A stretch of 64,000 bases of DNA from Bifidobacterium olomucense (GTDB lineage: Bacteria > Actinomycetota > Actinomycetes > Actinomycetales > Bifidobacteriaceae): NCBI RefSeq assembly GCF_012932375.1, contig NZ_JAAIIG010000010.1, forward strand, positions 1 through 64,000, read 5' to 3'. The notes under the pieces are model-generated. The model was not told the origin of the DNA. It did no database searches and was given only the letters and a program-made list of their open reading frames with translations. The translations under genes were made by a program, and so were the position numbers. Numbering within the stretch: position 1 is the first letter of the stretch; every line of letters starts with the position of its first letter. Below, piece by piece: positions 35,842 through 45,287 of the stretch.

Positions 35842-36990
35842 ATGACTACGTTGTTCGCGGTAGTAGTCATCCTCGCATGGCTTTGGCTGGGATTGTCAGC
35901 GCTGCCGTCAGGGCTTGAAGCGCATATGCCAATGCCATATATGATTGCGCTCACGCCATTCCTGTGGATTCCGCTGGCCGTATTGGCCGGCGTGGCGGCT
36001 TGGCAGCACCATTGGGGATTCGTCTGCCTGTTGTTGGTCACGGCTCTGATGACCAGCTCCCAACGCATCAGCTACTGGGGAACCGGGCTTAAGACCGGCA
36101 CTCGCCCAGCACGTGAAACCTCCCGTGAAACACCATCGGTCGACCGTGAAACCTCCCGTGAAACATCGTCTGAAACACTGCCGAACCAGTTTACGGTTAT
36201 GACGCTGAACTGCCGCTATGGCCGTGCAAACGCCGATGCGATTGTGCAAGCGGTACGCGAACGTCGTATCGCGGTGCTGGCATTGCAGGAAGTCTCCGAT
36301 GAGCTCATCGCGCGGCTGGACACGGCAGGCATCGCGCAACTGCTCCCCTATCGCCAGTCGGGCGAGTCCAAGCCCACGGACAACGGCGGCTACAATACGC
36401 TGTTCTCCCGGTATGAACCCGCTGCAGCCGTACCCAATGTGGTTACCATTCCGGCGGCCGACGTGCCGGCGATTACCTTGAAACTCGCGCCAACCGTCAT
36501 CGCTGAGGTCGATGAGCCAACGGCTGTTTCCGCCAGCGTCCCCTCCTCAGTCAGCACCCCGTCCTCGACCGAAGCCCCCGCCGATTCTCCGGCACCGCGC
36601 CACAGCCGCACAGTCACGTTCTGCTCGGCACATCCGAAATCTCCGATGCGCGGATGCGCCGATTGGTCGGCCGGCATCGTCGGCCTCGGCGCTCTCGCCC
36701 GGGCATCATCGATCGGAGAGCACAACATAGCCGTCGTTATGGGCGATCTCAACTCCAGCACCGACCACCCCAGTTTCCGCACGTTGCTGAAGTCCGGCTT
36801 CAAAGACGCGAGTCTGACTCAAGCGTCCGGCCCGACCTTGACCTTCCCCCGATGGATCAAATGGCCACGCATCGAACTGGATCATGTGCTGTTCACGCCT
36901 GGCCTAGCCGTCAGCAACGTCACGTCATTCGAGATCAAAGACACCGACCATCTGGCCGTCGCCGCAACGCTCGCGCTCAAGGCACACTGA
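35842..36990 (+). CDS. membrane-anchored endonuclease/exonuclease/phosphatase (EEP) family protein
   Basis: A 382-residue protein with two or three N-terminal hydrophobic segments (residues about 1-75), then an EEP fold. Motifs: MTLNCRYGRANADAIV, LALQEVSDEL (metal-binding Glu), VVMGDLNSSTDHPSFR (Asp/Asn), and the terminal ELDHVLF…KDTDHLAV His pair. A repeated RETSRETP/RETSRETS stretch (DNA repeat CGTGAAACCTCC at 36110-36180) forms a linker between membrane and catalytic parts, and a Ser/Pro/Ala-rich insert lies near 225-255. The substrate (nucleic acid, phospholipid or phosphosugar) is unknown. AAGGAG lies before the ATG. Confidence 0.8.
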   Translation: MTTLFAVVVILAWLWLGLSALPSGLEAHMPMPYMIALTPFLWIPLAVLAGVAAWQHHWGFVCLLLVTALMTSSQRISYWGTGLKTGTRPARETSRETPSVDRETSRETSSETLPNQFTVMTLNCRYGRANADAIVQAVRERRIAVLALQEVSDELIARLDTAGIAQLLPYRQSGESKPTDNGGYNTLFSRYEPAAAVPNVVTIPAADVPAITLKLAPTVIAEVDEPTAVSASVPSSVSTPSSTEAPADSPAPRHSRTVTFCSAHPKSPMRGCADWSAGIVGLGALARASSIGEHNIAVVMGDLNSSTDHPSFRTLLKSGFKDASLTQASGPTLTFPRWIKWPRIELDHVLFTPGLAVSNVTSFEIKDTDHLAVAATLALKAH

Positions 36991-37330
36991 AGCCGCGTTA
37001 GGTCACACTGAAATCACACTAAAAAAATCACGCTAGGAATCTCACCAAAAACGTAACGAAACCCCGCAAAACATCACGCGTGTCAGGCCGATACGCGTCA
37101 GCCATGACGGGATCGCGTTCAATACGTGCCCGCGAGCCGGTGCACTGCGTGTTCAGCGCGCGTGTTCAACGTGTATTCGGTCCGGGGCTCGGCGCTATAA
37201 TGGGCCAGTTATTCACGCGCGCGTGGCGCCCTCTACACCCCGTGCCGTGAGGACACGTGGGTTCCGGCGTGCCGTGCCCCACACAGCATACCGAGAAACC
37301 ACAAACCTAGCATTTACAAGGAGAGCCATT
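36991..37330. other. 340-bp leader/promoter region of rpsP
   Basis: No gene seen. Just after the EEP stop come imperfect TCACACTGA/TCACACTAA repeats (36983-37040). A TATAAT box at 37196-37201 with no good -35 at 17 bp implies an rpsP mRNA with a leader of about 120 nt. Confidence 0.6.
37196..37201 (+). promoter_or_regulatory. TATAAT -10 box for the rpsP operon
   Basis: A perfect -10 hexamer 130 bp before the rpsP start. The -35 region is weak, which would fit dependence on an activator or an extended -10. Confidence 0.55.
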
Positions 37331-37795
37331 TTGGCAACCAAGATTCGTCTGAAGCGACAGGGCAAGAAGTTCTACGCCTTCTACCGCGTGGTGGTCGTTG
37401 ATTCCCGCAAGAAGCGCGACGGCAAGGTCATCGAGGAGATCGGTACCTACAACCCGAACACCCAGCCCTCGACCATCCAGATCAAGTCTGACCGCGCTCA
37501 GTACTGGCTCGGCGTCGGCGCTCAGCCGTCCGAGCCGGTCTTCAAGCTGCTGAACATCACCGGCGACTGGCAGAAGTTCAAGGGCCTCGAAGGTGCCGAA
37601 GGCACCCTGAAGACCGCTGAGGCTGGCCCGGATGCCGCTGCTCGCATTGAGGCTGTGGAGAACGAGGCTCAGAAGCTGAAGGCCGCCAAGTCCGAGGCTG
37701 AGGCCAAGGCTAAGGCTGAGGCTGAAGCCGCTGCCGCCGCTGAGGAGGCCCCGGCCGAGGATGCCGCTGCTGAAGAAGCTCCGGCTGAAGCCTGA
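37331..37795 (+). CDS. rpsP: 30S ribosomal protein S16
   Basis: A 154-residue S16. The conserved part is [59 protein letters not shown] and [15 protein letters not shown] (about residues 3-95). Residues about 100-154 are an Ala/Glu/Lys-rich tail ([19 protein letters not shown]) not found in the ~85-residue standard S16. The start is TTG 37331: AAGGAGAG is 5 nt upstream and no ATG or GTG fits the S16 N-terminus. It starts the rpsP-khpA-rimM operon. Confidence 0.93.
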   Translation: MATKIRLKRQGKKFYAFYRVVVVDSRKKRDGKVIEEIGTYNPNTQPSTIQIKSDRAQYWLGVGAQPSEPVFKLLNITGDWQKFKGLEGAEGTLKTAEAGPDAAARIEAVENEAQKLKAAKSEAEAKAKAEAEAAAAAEEAPAEDAAAEEAPAEA

Positions 37796-37813
37796 TTCGA
37801 GAAAGGCTGAGCA

Positions 37814-38047
37814 ATGCTTGCACAGGCTGTGGAACACCTCATCAAGAACATCGTCGATTTTCCGGATGATGTTTCCGTCAAGTCTCACGAGAACGCGCGC
37901 GGCGAACTGCTTCGCGTACGCGTGAACCCGGAGGACATTGGCCGCGTGATCGGCCGTGGAGGCCGCACCGCCAATGCGATTCGTACTGTGATTCAGGCGC
38001 TGTCTGATCATAAGGTACGCGTCGATATCATGGACGTCCGTCGATAA
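37814..38047 (+). CDS. khpA: KH-domain RNA-binding protein KhpA
   Basis: A 77-residue single-KH protein. The GxxG loop is GRVIGRGGRTANAIR; MLAQAVEHLIKNIVDFPDDV is the typical N-terminus. KhpA binds RNA with KhpB and influences cell division and translation in Gram-positive bacteria. GAAAGG precedes the ATG. It lies 18 bp after rpsP and 15 bp before rimM in the usual operon order. Confidence 0.95.
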   Translation: MLAQAVEHLIKNIVDFPDDVSVKSHENARGELLRVRVNPEDIGRVIGRGGRTANAIRTVIQALSDHKVRVDIMDVRR

Positions 38048-38062
38048 GGGATAATTCGCAGC

Positions 38063-38677
38063 ATGGCACAGCAAGACATGCACGACGACCCTCAGCAGCT
38101 TGAGTTGCTGAGGGTCGCTCGTATTGGTAAGGCACAAGGCTTGAAGGGCGAGGTCACCGTTCGCCTGTTTACCGACGATCCGGAGTGGCGTTTCGAGCCC
38201 GGCTCGGTGCTCTATGAGCAGGACGGCGAGACCGAATACATCGTCGAGAACTCCCGCACGTTCAAGGACCGTTGGATCATCAAGTTTGAAGGCACCGACG
38301 ACCGTAACGCCGCGGAAGCGTTGAACGGCATCGAACTGTACGGTGAAGCCGACGATCCAGATGAGATGCTGGAGGCCGACGAATGGTATCCGAAAGATCT
38401 CATCGGGCTTGAGGCTCGTATGGCCGAGGATAATGGACTGGGACTTCCGTCCGGTCAGGTGGTCGGCAAGGTGGTCGATGTGGTTGACTCCCCCGCCCAG
38501 TCGTTGCTGAAGATTCGTTTGACCGAGCCGGTAGTGACTGGTCAGAATGCAAAGGGCGAGGATGTGGTCGAGAAAACCGCACTCGTACCGTTCGTGGAAC
38601 AGCTGGTACCGGAGATTGATTTGGATGGGCAATACCTGGCGCTCGATCCGCCCGGTGGTTTGATTCCCGGATTGTAA
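38063..38677 (+). CDS. rimM: ribosome maturation factor RimM
   Basis: A 204-residue 16S rRNA/S19-binding assembly factor. N-terminal domain RVARIGKAQGLKGEVTVRLFTDDPE; C-terminal PRC-barrel DEWYPKDLIGLEAR…GKVVDVVDSPAQSLLKI with ALVPFVEQLVPEIDLDGQYL. An Asp/Glu-rich loop (GEADDPDEMLEAD) lies mid-protein. The trmD and rplS genes that usually follow are absent here; instead a hairpin terminator at 38699-38737 ends the operon. Confidence 0.95.
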   Translation: MAQQDMHDDPQQLELLRVARIGKAQGLKGEVTVRLFTDDPEWRFEPGSVLYEQDGETEYIVENSRTFKDRWIIKFEGTDDRNAAEALNGIELYGEADDPDEMLEADEWYPKDLIGLEARMAEDNGLGLPSGQVVGKVVDVVDSPAQSLLKIRLTEPVVTGQNAKGEDVVEKTALVPFVEQLVPEIDLDGQYLALDPPGGLIPGL

Positions 38678-38698
38678 AATATATCGTCGTTCATGAAG

Positions 38699-38737
38699 GA
38701 GCGTCGGAGGTGATTAAAGTCACGTCCGACGCTCTTT
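38699..38737 (+). terminator. terminator of the rpsP-khpA-rimM operon
   Basis: GAGCGTCGGA (38699-38708) pairs with TCCGACGCTC (38725-38734), then TTTC. A small inner GTGA/TCAC stem extends it. Confidence 0.8.
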
Positions 38738-38789
38738 CATATCTCATCGGTTTATCTACGGTTCTCCGTCTTTTTTAGCTTTCGCCTTT

Positions 38790-39009
38790 GCGAATATGTA
38801 CCGCTGCCACGTCGTCAGTGGTACATATTCAGGGGAACCCCTCACGGGAGGTGGTTCCTCGTTTAGGAGTGGCTCCCGGCAGGGGGATGGCCTCTCCTCA
38901 CGCGAATATGTACCACTTACTGTGAGTCAGTGGTACATATTCAAAGGAACGGTTCCTCCCTCGCGAATATGTATCTCTCACTGTGAGTCAGTGGTACATA
39001 TTCGCGAGG
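38790..39009. repeat. three-unit array of GAATATGTACCACT palindromes
   Basis: Units at 38790-38830, 38902-38942 and 38959-39009. Each has a left arm (C)GCGAATATGTA and a right arm AGTGGTACATATTC(GCG); in unit 2 the arms are 14-bp perfect. The centres (TACTGTGAGTC) are nearly identical in units 2 and 3. Spacers between units differ and contain GGAACC/GGTTCC inverted repeats. Confidence 0.9.
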
Positions 39010-39092
39010 AGGGGGGGCGAAGTGGGGAGCCGACGCGAGGGGGAGTCAGCGACGAGACGACGGAATGACGAAACAACGAGACGACGAGACGA

Positions 39093-39959
39093 TCAGCCGA
39101 GCTTGGCAAGCTCCTCGGGGCTGAGCTCAAGCTGATCAGCCTTCAGGGAATCAAGGATGGTCTCAGGGCGATGAGCACCCGGAATCACGAACATGTGATC
39201 GCCCTTGGCGAGCTCCCACGCCAATACCACCTGCTGGTAGCTCACGCCGTGAGCGGCGGCCACTTCGCGGAACGGGTCGAACTTGGACTCGTCATAGGGG
39301 TGACGGTAGCCGCCGAGCGGGCTCCAGCACACGAAGGCGAGGCCGAGTTTGGCGCAGTAATCAAGCGTATCCTGCGTCTCCAGATGAATCGGCGAATACT
39401 GGTTCTGCACGGCCACCAGCTTGTCGCCCAAAATCGAGCGGGCGATGTCGATCTGTTCAATCGAAGCGTTGGAGACACCGGCGACCTGAGCCACACCCTG
39501 ATCCAGCAGCGCCTTGATGCCTTCGATCGACTCGTTGTACGGCACTTCCGGGTCGTGACGGTGCAGATACAGCAAGTCGATGGTGTCCACGCCGAGGGCC
39601 AGAGCAGACTGCTTGCCGTATTCGATTAAGTGTTCAGGCTTGCCATCGCGCGGCCAGAGCGGCTCGCCGTGCTCACCCCACGTACGGCGCAATCCCACCT
39701 TGGTGGCCACGGTCACTTCGTCTTTCGGCCCCTTCCAGCTGGCCAGGGCCTCACGCACCAGTTTTTCACCGGTCTGTTCCTCTTCGCCCGGCGTGTAGTA
39801 GGCCCATGCGGTATCGATATGGCGGCATCCGGCATCCAACGAAGCGTGAAGGGTTTCGATGCCGATATCATGACCGCGATTGTTCTCGATGGTCAGCGGC
39901 ATTTCGCCGTGGCCGATGGCGGTGGTAGAGAACGGACCAAGATTGCGGAACAGTGCCAT
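39093..39959 (-). CDS. aldo/keto reductase
   Basis: A 288-residue NADPH-dependent reductase. Tetrad candidates: D and Y in HIDTAWAYYTPGEEE, K in VATKVGLRR, H in DLLYLHRHDPEVPY. The cofactor-binding end is FVIPGAHRPETILDSLKADQLELSPEEL. Substrate not decided. AAGGAGCC precedes the ATG. Just after its stop on the minus strand is a run of CGTCTCGT-type tandem repeats (39050-39092). Confidence 0.9.
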   Translation of the reverse strand: MALFRNLGPFSTTAIGHGEMPLTIENNRGHDIGIETLHASLDAGCRHIDTAWAYYTPGEEEQTGEKLVREALASWKGPKDEVTVATKVGLRRTWGEHGEPLWPRDGKPEHLIEYGKQSALALGVDTIDLLYLHRHDPEVPYNESIEGIKALLDQGVAQVAGVSNASIEQIDIARSILGDKLVAVQNQYSPIHLETQDTLDYCAKLGLAFVCWSPLGGYRHPYDESKFDPFREVAAAHGVSYQQVVLAWELAKGDHMFVIPGAHRPETILDSLKADQLELSPEELAKLG

Positions 39960-40141
39960 AATGGCTCCTTTGCTGTGTATGTACTTATGTTGTTGGCCGG
40001 GTTATCAACACTTCCACTGGCCACTATAAGCCGTTTCGCTGTTCCATCGCAGTCGAGCCGCACAATGTGTGGTGAATTGCGTCACGATCGTCCGTCACGA
40101 TTACCCATCATCAACCCATCATCAACCCAGCTGCCGCACAT

Positions 40142-42436
40142 TTAGCGTCCGCCGAACGAGCCGCCGCCAGAGCCGCCGGACGATCCACCAAAACCGCCGC
40201 CGGAGAAGCCGCCGCTGGAACCGTCCGACGAGCTGGGAGCGGCAGCACTGATAGTGGATGTGATGTCTGCGAAACCGGAGGAAAGCTGGGAGCCGAGATC
40301 GCTGAAGCTCAGGCTCGGCACATAGGAGGAACCGCCGAACATCGAGTTCGCGCCGAATTGGCCGGCGAGACCACCACCGACGTTCTGCGTACTGCCCTGC
40401 GCGCCATAACCATAGCGGGCATCGTCATTCCAGCTATGCGAACGATAGGACCAGTAGAGCGTGGAATCGGAAGCGTTGTCGTCGAGCCAGCGCGGGTCGG
40501 CGACCTGCGGATACGCCTTGGCCAGTTCGGCGGCCACGCGGTCGCTGATGCCAAATGCGGCGGCGTACACCATATACCAATCCCACATGGCCAAATCAGC
40601 GGTACCGCGATCGGTGAAACTGGAGAAATCCTGCATGTAATGCTTGAGCCCCAAGCATTTGCCGGCGATTTCCTGGCCTTGTTCGGTCAGCTCGTGCGTC
40701 GCGCCGGCCAGAGCACAAAACAGGCCGACAAGGATTAGCGGTAGCCCAAGAATAATGCCGACTGCCGCATATCCAATATCCGTGTTGCCAATCATGGACC
40801 CATAGCCGATCACGGCGGCAAACGCACCGGCGGTAATCGACTGCCATCTACGCGAGCGCGAGGCGTTCAGTCGTGCATATTCAATGTCGCAAGCGCCTGT
40901 GAACTTGCCGAGCTCCACATAACCGTCTTCCCAATCCTTGCAGGCCTGTTTCATCTGACCGAAGTCGAATACCGGGGATCCCACACGCTCGGATATCACA
41001 ATCAAAAGGTTCAGCAGCGCGTTCTCGGATTCGCTTAAGCCCAACTGCTCGGCGTTCGGCACACCATCGATGGCTGACGGCAGAATCACGATGGTGCTCG
41101 TGAATCGTGCGGCCCGGCGTCTGCCGGAATCCCCATCGATCATATGGCTCAGGCTCACCGGCGTGGCTTTGCTCATATCGATGCCGCGATACATATCTGC
41201 CGGCCCCGGATAGATGGCGACGGCCTTCTTGACGGCAAGCGACAGCATGGTTGCCGTAAGCTCACGGTTCATTGGCCGCGAATGCTTCGGCGACTCCACT
41301 ACATCGATGAGTCGTGCGGCCGAAGCCGGACTGATGCCAGGCTGGTCACGCCAATATTCGATAGGGCCGCGGTATTTTGTATTTTTATTGCTGGTGATGA
41401 CGGCCGCGATTCCCCACGCACAGAAGATAAGGCCGAACAACACAATCGCAATCCATATGCCCAGCCGGATGCGGGCCATCGTGCGCTGCTTATCGCGCCA
41501 CTGCTGCTCCTGCTGGTATTCGCTGTGTTTCAGTGTGTCCAGATGGTCACCGGACTGATAACGGGCCGCATTGATACCGGTGTCTTTCGGACCAGCTTTG
41601 AACGCGGCAACCACGTCCAGATAGTCGCCGGAACGCACGTTGTAGGCTTTGAATTTCAGGCTGCCGTCGGCGGCACGACTGGTTTCGGACGTGCGTTCGG
41701 TGTGCAGCCACGCCCACGACGTGTCTGCGGTGATGCTGTCGGGGAAGTGTACGGTGCCGCTGACCGTGCCGATCGGCACCGCATTGGACTTGCCAAGCGG
41801 CTCCCATTGGAAGCTGGCGATGTCATCCCACTGGGCGGCCACATTGTGCATGGTGAACGACACGTCGAATTTCATGGAGTCGGCCGAGACGGTTGCCGGG
41901 ATATTCCAACCGATTTCCACGGTTTTGCTGGCGGCGTCGGTGCCGTATGCGGTAACATCCAAGGCATCCGTGCCGGGCGTGTAGGGGCGAGCGGCGTTCG
42001 TACCGCCGGTCACATCCGCGATATACCAATGGTCGGCGTAATCGGAATCCCATATGGCGTCACTTGCCACAGCGTCCGGCAGTTTCGGTTCGCTTTGCTG
42101 CTGGTACGTGACGCCTTCGGTCACGTTGCGCACGGTAATGTCACTGATATCGGTGAGATTGCCGGTACGCAACGTGTACTGCTGATACAACTGCTTCCAT
42201 GGCTTGGTGTCGCCGTTATCGTCGTCGCGTTTCAGCAGCTTCATGTCGATATGCTGCGTGACCTTGAGGTCGCCTCCGCGGGTGATGGTGGCGTCATAGT
42301 CAAGCGTGCGATAGCTCAGGTCCTCGCCGGTGACAGCCACGGTAATCATACCCATCGCATACATCGTGAATACGCCGCCAACGAGCAATGTGATAGCCAT
42401 ACTGAAGATAGTGGCTCGAATCAGTCTCTTTCTCAT
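40142..42436 (-). CDS. DUF2207 domain membrane protein
   Basis: A 764-residue membrane protein with an N-terminal signal/anchor segment (about 10-35), an extracytoplasmic DUF2207 domain (about 45-310, ITRGGDLKVTQHIDMKL onward), a membrane segment at about 345-370, then a second pair of membrane segments near 565-610 and a cytoplasmic or surface tail. The C-terminus is a Gly/Ser-rich run (GGFSGGGFGGSSGGSGGGSFGGR-type), a common DUF2207 feature. Function unknown. It is 66 bp downstream of the LemA gene on the same strand; the LemA-DUF2207 pair is widespread. Confidence 0.88.
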   Translation of the reverse strand: MRKRLIRATIFSMAITLLVGGVFTMYAMGMITVAVTGEDLSYRTLDYDATITRGGDLKVTQHIDMKLLKRDDDNGDTKPWKQLYQQYTLRTGNLTDISDITVRNVTEGVTYQQQSEPKLPDAVASDAIWDSDYADHWYIADVTGGTNAARPYTPGTDALDVTAYGTDAASKTVEIGWNIPATVSADSMKFDVSFTMHNVAAQWDDIASFQWEPLGKSNAVPIGTVSGTVHFPDSITADTSWAWLHTERTSETSRAADGSLKFKAYNVRSGDYLDVVAAFKAGPKDTGINAARYQSGDHLDTLKHSEYQQEQQWRDKQRTMARIRLGIWIAIVLFGLIFCAWGIAAVITSNKNTKYRGPIEYWRDQPGISPASAARLIDVVESPKHSRPMNRELTATMLSLAVKKAVAIYPGPADMYRGIDMSKATPVSLSHMIDGDSGRRRAARFTSTIVILPSAIDGVPNAEQLGLSESENALLNLLIVISERVGSPVFDFGQMKQACKDWEDGYVELGKFTGACDIEYARLNASRSRRWQSITAGAFAAVIGYGSMIGNTDIGYAAVGIILGLPLILVGLFCALAGATHELTEQGQEIAGKCLGLKHYMQDFSSFTDRGTADLAMWDWYMVYAAAFGISDRVAAELAKAYPQVADPRWLDDNASDSTLYWSYRSHSWNDDARYGYGAQGSTQNVGGGLAGQFGANSMFGGSSYVPSLSFSDLGSQLSSGFADITSTISAAAPSSSDGSSGGFSGGGFGGSSGGSGGGSFGGR

Positions 42437-42502
42437 TGCTGTTTCCCCTCCCCCGGATTCCCCAGTGCAGCCGGCACCCAGACCTCTGCGAGGGTCTGAT
42501 GC

Positions 42503-43081
42503 TTAGAATTTGACCTGCGGGGCTTGGCGATCGGCCACATCCGCCTCGAAGTACTGCGCCTGTTCAAAGTGGAACAGGCCGGCGATGATGTTGGTCGGCA
42601 CGGTTTCGATGGCGGTGTTGAGCTTCAACACCACATCGTTGTAGAACTGACGCGCGTATGCGATCTTGTTCTCCAGTTCCTTGAGCTGGGCCTGCAGGTC
42701 CATAAAGTTCTGATTGGCCTGCAGCTGTGGGTAAGCCTCAGCGGTTGCCTGCAGGTTGAACAACGCTCGGGACAGCTGATTTTCCGCGGTGATACGTTGC
42801 GCTTGGGTGGCGTTGGGATTCTGCGCGGCCGCCACCACGCCGGCACGGGCTTGGGTCACTTGTGTCAGCACGTTCGACTCATGTCCTGCATATCCTTTGA
42901 CGGTCTCCACCAGATTCGGAATCAGGTCGGCACGTTGCTTCAGCTGCACATCGATTTGCGCCCAGCCGTTCTTCACCCGGTTCCTTAACGCGACCAAACC
43001 GTTGTACGCACTGATCGCCCAACCGATCAGGCCCACGATCACGATCACAACGATGATTCCGATAATGACCCCAACGCTCAT
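42503..43081 (-). CDS. LemA family protein
   Basis: A 192-residue protein with one N-terminal membrane segment ([21 protein letters not shown]) and a long helical bundle: [40 protein letters not shown] is the family core. The C-terminal [12 protein letters not shown] motif is typical of LemA. Function is not established. ATG 43081 follows AAAGGGGCAG; the in-frame GTG further upstream is less likely. Probable operon with the DUF2207 gene. Confidence 0.93.
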   Translation of the reverse strand: MSVGVIIGIIVVIVIVGLIGWAISAYNGLVALRNRVKNGWAQIDVQLKQRADLIPNLVETVKGYAGHESNVLTQVTQARAGVVAAAQNPNATQAQRITAENQLSRALFNLQATAEAYPQLQANQNFMDLQAQLKELENKIAYARQFYNDVVLKLNTAIETVPTNIIAGLFHFEQAQYFEADVADRQAPQVKF

Positions 43082-43462
43082 AACTGCCCCTTTGCCCACA
43101 CGGCGTCCATTCCACACCTATTCTTTCATGCGCGAGCGCAAAAAGCGAGGAGGCCGAAGTGAACGTTGCGTGACGGCGCGCGATGTTCAGCAGTCCAGCG
43201 AACGTTCAGGAAGACTCCAGTCAAGTGCAACGTAGTTTGTCAGCGGCTATCAGCCCAGCACCAGCGGGCAATCAATTTCAGCCTCGATAGTTAGGGACAG
43301 AGGTCCCGCCTAGGCATGCCCAGAACGGAACCTGCACAACAACAAAAGCTCTGCCGAGTCGGATTCGCGCTTCCCTGGCTTTGTCTGAAGCAGCCAGCAC
43401 CGCTTCAGGGCTCCTTACGGAACCCGGAAAGCATCCGACACAGACCCACCCAAGGACTCACT
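43082..43462. other. 381-bp divergent promoter region, no gene
   Basis: Between the lemA and ABC permease genes I see no ORF with coding character and no strong hairpin. A CCCTGGC…GCCAG short inverted repeat at about 43373-43400 may be incidental. Confidence 0.5.
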
Positions 43463-45229
43463 ATGTTTGTGTTGAACAACGCCTGGAAAACCGTGATACG
43501 GAACAAAGGCCGCAATATATTGATCGTGCTGATCGTAGCGATTATCGCCGCGGCAGCCACCATCGGACTCGCTATTCGCAACGCCGCCGGCACTGCGCGC
43601 GAAACCGGTCTCGCGAACACGTCCGTGACCGCCACCATCAGTGTGGATCGCAGCAAACTGATGGAGCAGGCGCGTGAAGCCTCGTCATCCTCCAGTTCGT
43701 CCGACTCCTCCTCTTCATCCACCGATGCCGCACCGGACTTCGATTCGATGCGCAGTGCGCTGGACGACAGCAACCTTACGCTGGCCGACTACCAGAAGTA
43801 TGAGAAGGCCTCCAGTGTTCCGGTCAGCTCGTATTACTCCGAAAGCACCGGCGTCTCCGGCACCGATTCGTTCCAGCCGGTGGAGACCAGCACGGCAAAT
43901 GCCGCGAACTCATCCGACTCCAGCTCCTCGTCATCGGATTCTTCGTCCGAGTCGTCCGGCTCCGGCTCTGGCTCCGGCCAGCAAGGTCCGGGCGACGGCC
44001 AAGGCCAAGGCGGCCAGGGTGGTGGCCCCGGCAATATGATGACCTCCGGCGACTTCACCCTGACCGGTTTCTCCTCGGACACCGCCATCGCCAACGCATC
44101 CAACGGCACATTCACCATGTCGAGCGGCGAAGTGTTCGGATACGGCGAGGACGACAACGGCAAGGTCATCATCTCCAAGACCCTGGCAGACTTCAACAAC
44201 CTGTCCGTCGGCGACACCATCACCGTGACCAATCCGAGCGACACCTCGCTCACCTACACGCTGACCATCTGCGGCATCTACGAGAACACCACGTCCAGCA
44301 ACACGAACGCGATGGGTCCGATGGGCGGCACTTCGCAGGACGCCGACAACGCGATCTACACGTCTGTCTCCACGCTGAAATCGCTCGGTCTGGACTCCGA
44401 CACCACCGCCAACGACGATAACGACGACACCACCACCCAGCTCAACTACACGTATGTGCTTTCCAGCGCCGACGACTACGAGACTTTCGCCTCCGACGTG
44501 AAGGCGGCCGGTCTGGACGATACGTACACCGTGCAGTCCGCCGATGTGGAACAGTACGAGTCCAGCCTCGTGCCGCTCGACAATCTGGCGAAGTTCGCAC
44601 TGACCCTGCTGATCGTGGTGCTCGTGGTGGGTGCCGTGGTGCTGGTGGTGCTAAACCTGTTCAATATCCGCGAGCGCAAGTATGAGGTCGGCGTACTGAC
44701 GGCCATCGGCGTGAAGAAGACCAAGGTGGCGGCACAGTTCGTCATCGAACTGCTGATTGTGACGATGTGCGGCATCGCTCTTGGCGTGGCCGGCGGCGCG
44801 GTGGCTTCCGTACCGGTGTCCAACCAGCTGCTTGCCTCGCAGGTGTCCGCACAGGAATCCGAGGCGTCCAGCCAGCAGCAGCAGTTCGGTCGTGCGGCCG
44901 ATATGGGCGGCGGACCGGGCGGTGAGCAGCAGTCCGACTCCAGCTCTTCGGATTCGTCCAGCTCGTCTTCCTCTGATTCCTCCTCCACAGACTCCAACTC
45001 CAACTCCGACTCCAATGCAGGCAATACTGCCCAGCCTTCACAACAAGGCGGACCGGGCGGCATGAGGCAAGCCGTCGATTACGTCAGTGAAATCAACGCC
45101 ACCGTGAATCTCGCAGTGGTCGGCCAGCTGATTCTTATCGGACTCGGCCTGACACTGATCTCCGCACTGGTCGGCATCGTGTTCGTAATGCGTTACGAAC
45201 CGCTGCAGATCCTCGCCGATCGCTCGTAA
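43463..45229 (+). CDS. FtsX/MacB-type ABC transporter permease with Ser/Asp-rich extracytoplasmic inserts
   Basis: A 588-residue permease. One membrane segment near the N-terminus (NILIVLIVAIIAAAATIGLAI), a large extracytoplasmic region, then three C-terminal segments (FALTLLIVVLVVGAVVLVVLNLF, FVIELLIVTMCGIALGVAGG, VVGQLILIGLGLTLISALVGIVF). Low-complexity inserts occur at about residues 72-93 (poly-Ser/Asp), 155-190 (Ser, then GQQGPGDGQGQGGQGGGPGN) and 490-540 (Ser/Asp/Asn). FtsX-like permeases without their own ATPase pair with the next gene. AAGGA lies upstream of ATG 43463. Confidence 0.88.
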   Translation: MFVLNNAWKTVIRNKGRNILIVLIVAIIAAAATIGLAIRNAAGTARETGLANTSVTATISVDRSKLMEQAREASSSSSSSDSSSSSTDAAPDFDSMRSALDDSNLTLADYQKYEKASSVPVSSYYSESTGVSGTDSFQPVETSTANAANSSDSSSSSSDSSSESSGSGSGSGQQGPGDGQGQGGQGGGPGNMMTSGDFTLTGFSSDTAIANASNGTFTMSSGEVFGYGEDDNGKVIISKTLADFNNLSVGDTITVTNPSDTSLTYTLTICGIYENTTSSNTNAMGPMGGTSQDADNAIYTSVSTLKSLGLDSDTTANDDNDDTTTQLNYTYVLSSADDYETFASDVKAAGLDDTYTVQSADVEQYESSLVPLDNLAKFALTLLIVVLVVGAVVLVVLNLFNIRERKYEVGVLTAIGVKKTKVAAQFVIELLIVTMCGIALGVAGGAVASVPVSNQLLASQVSAQESEASSQQQQFGRAADMGGGPGGEQQSDSSSSDSSSSSSSDSSSTDSNSNSDSNAGNTAQPSQQGGPGGMRQAVDYVSEINATVNLAVVGQLILIGLGLTLISALVGIVFVMRYEPLQILADRS

Positions 45230-45287
45230 TACATCCGCTCTCTTTGTCACGGTGTAGATATCGCCACACCGATTAAGGATTTTTATT

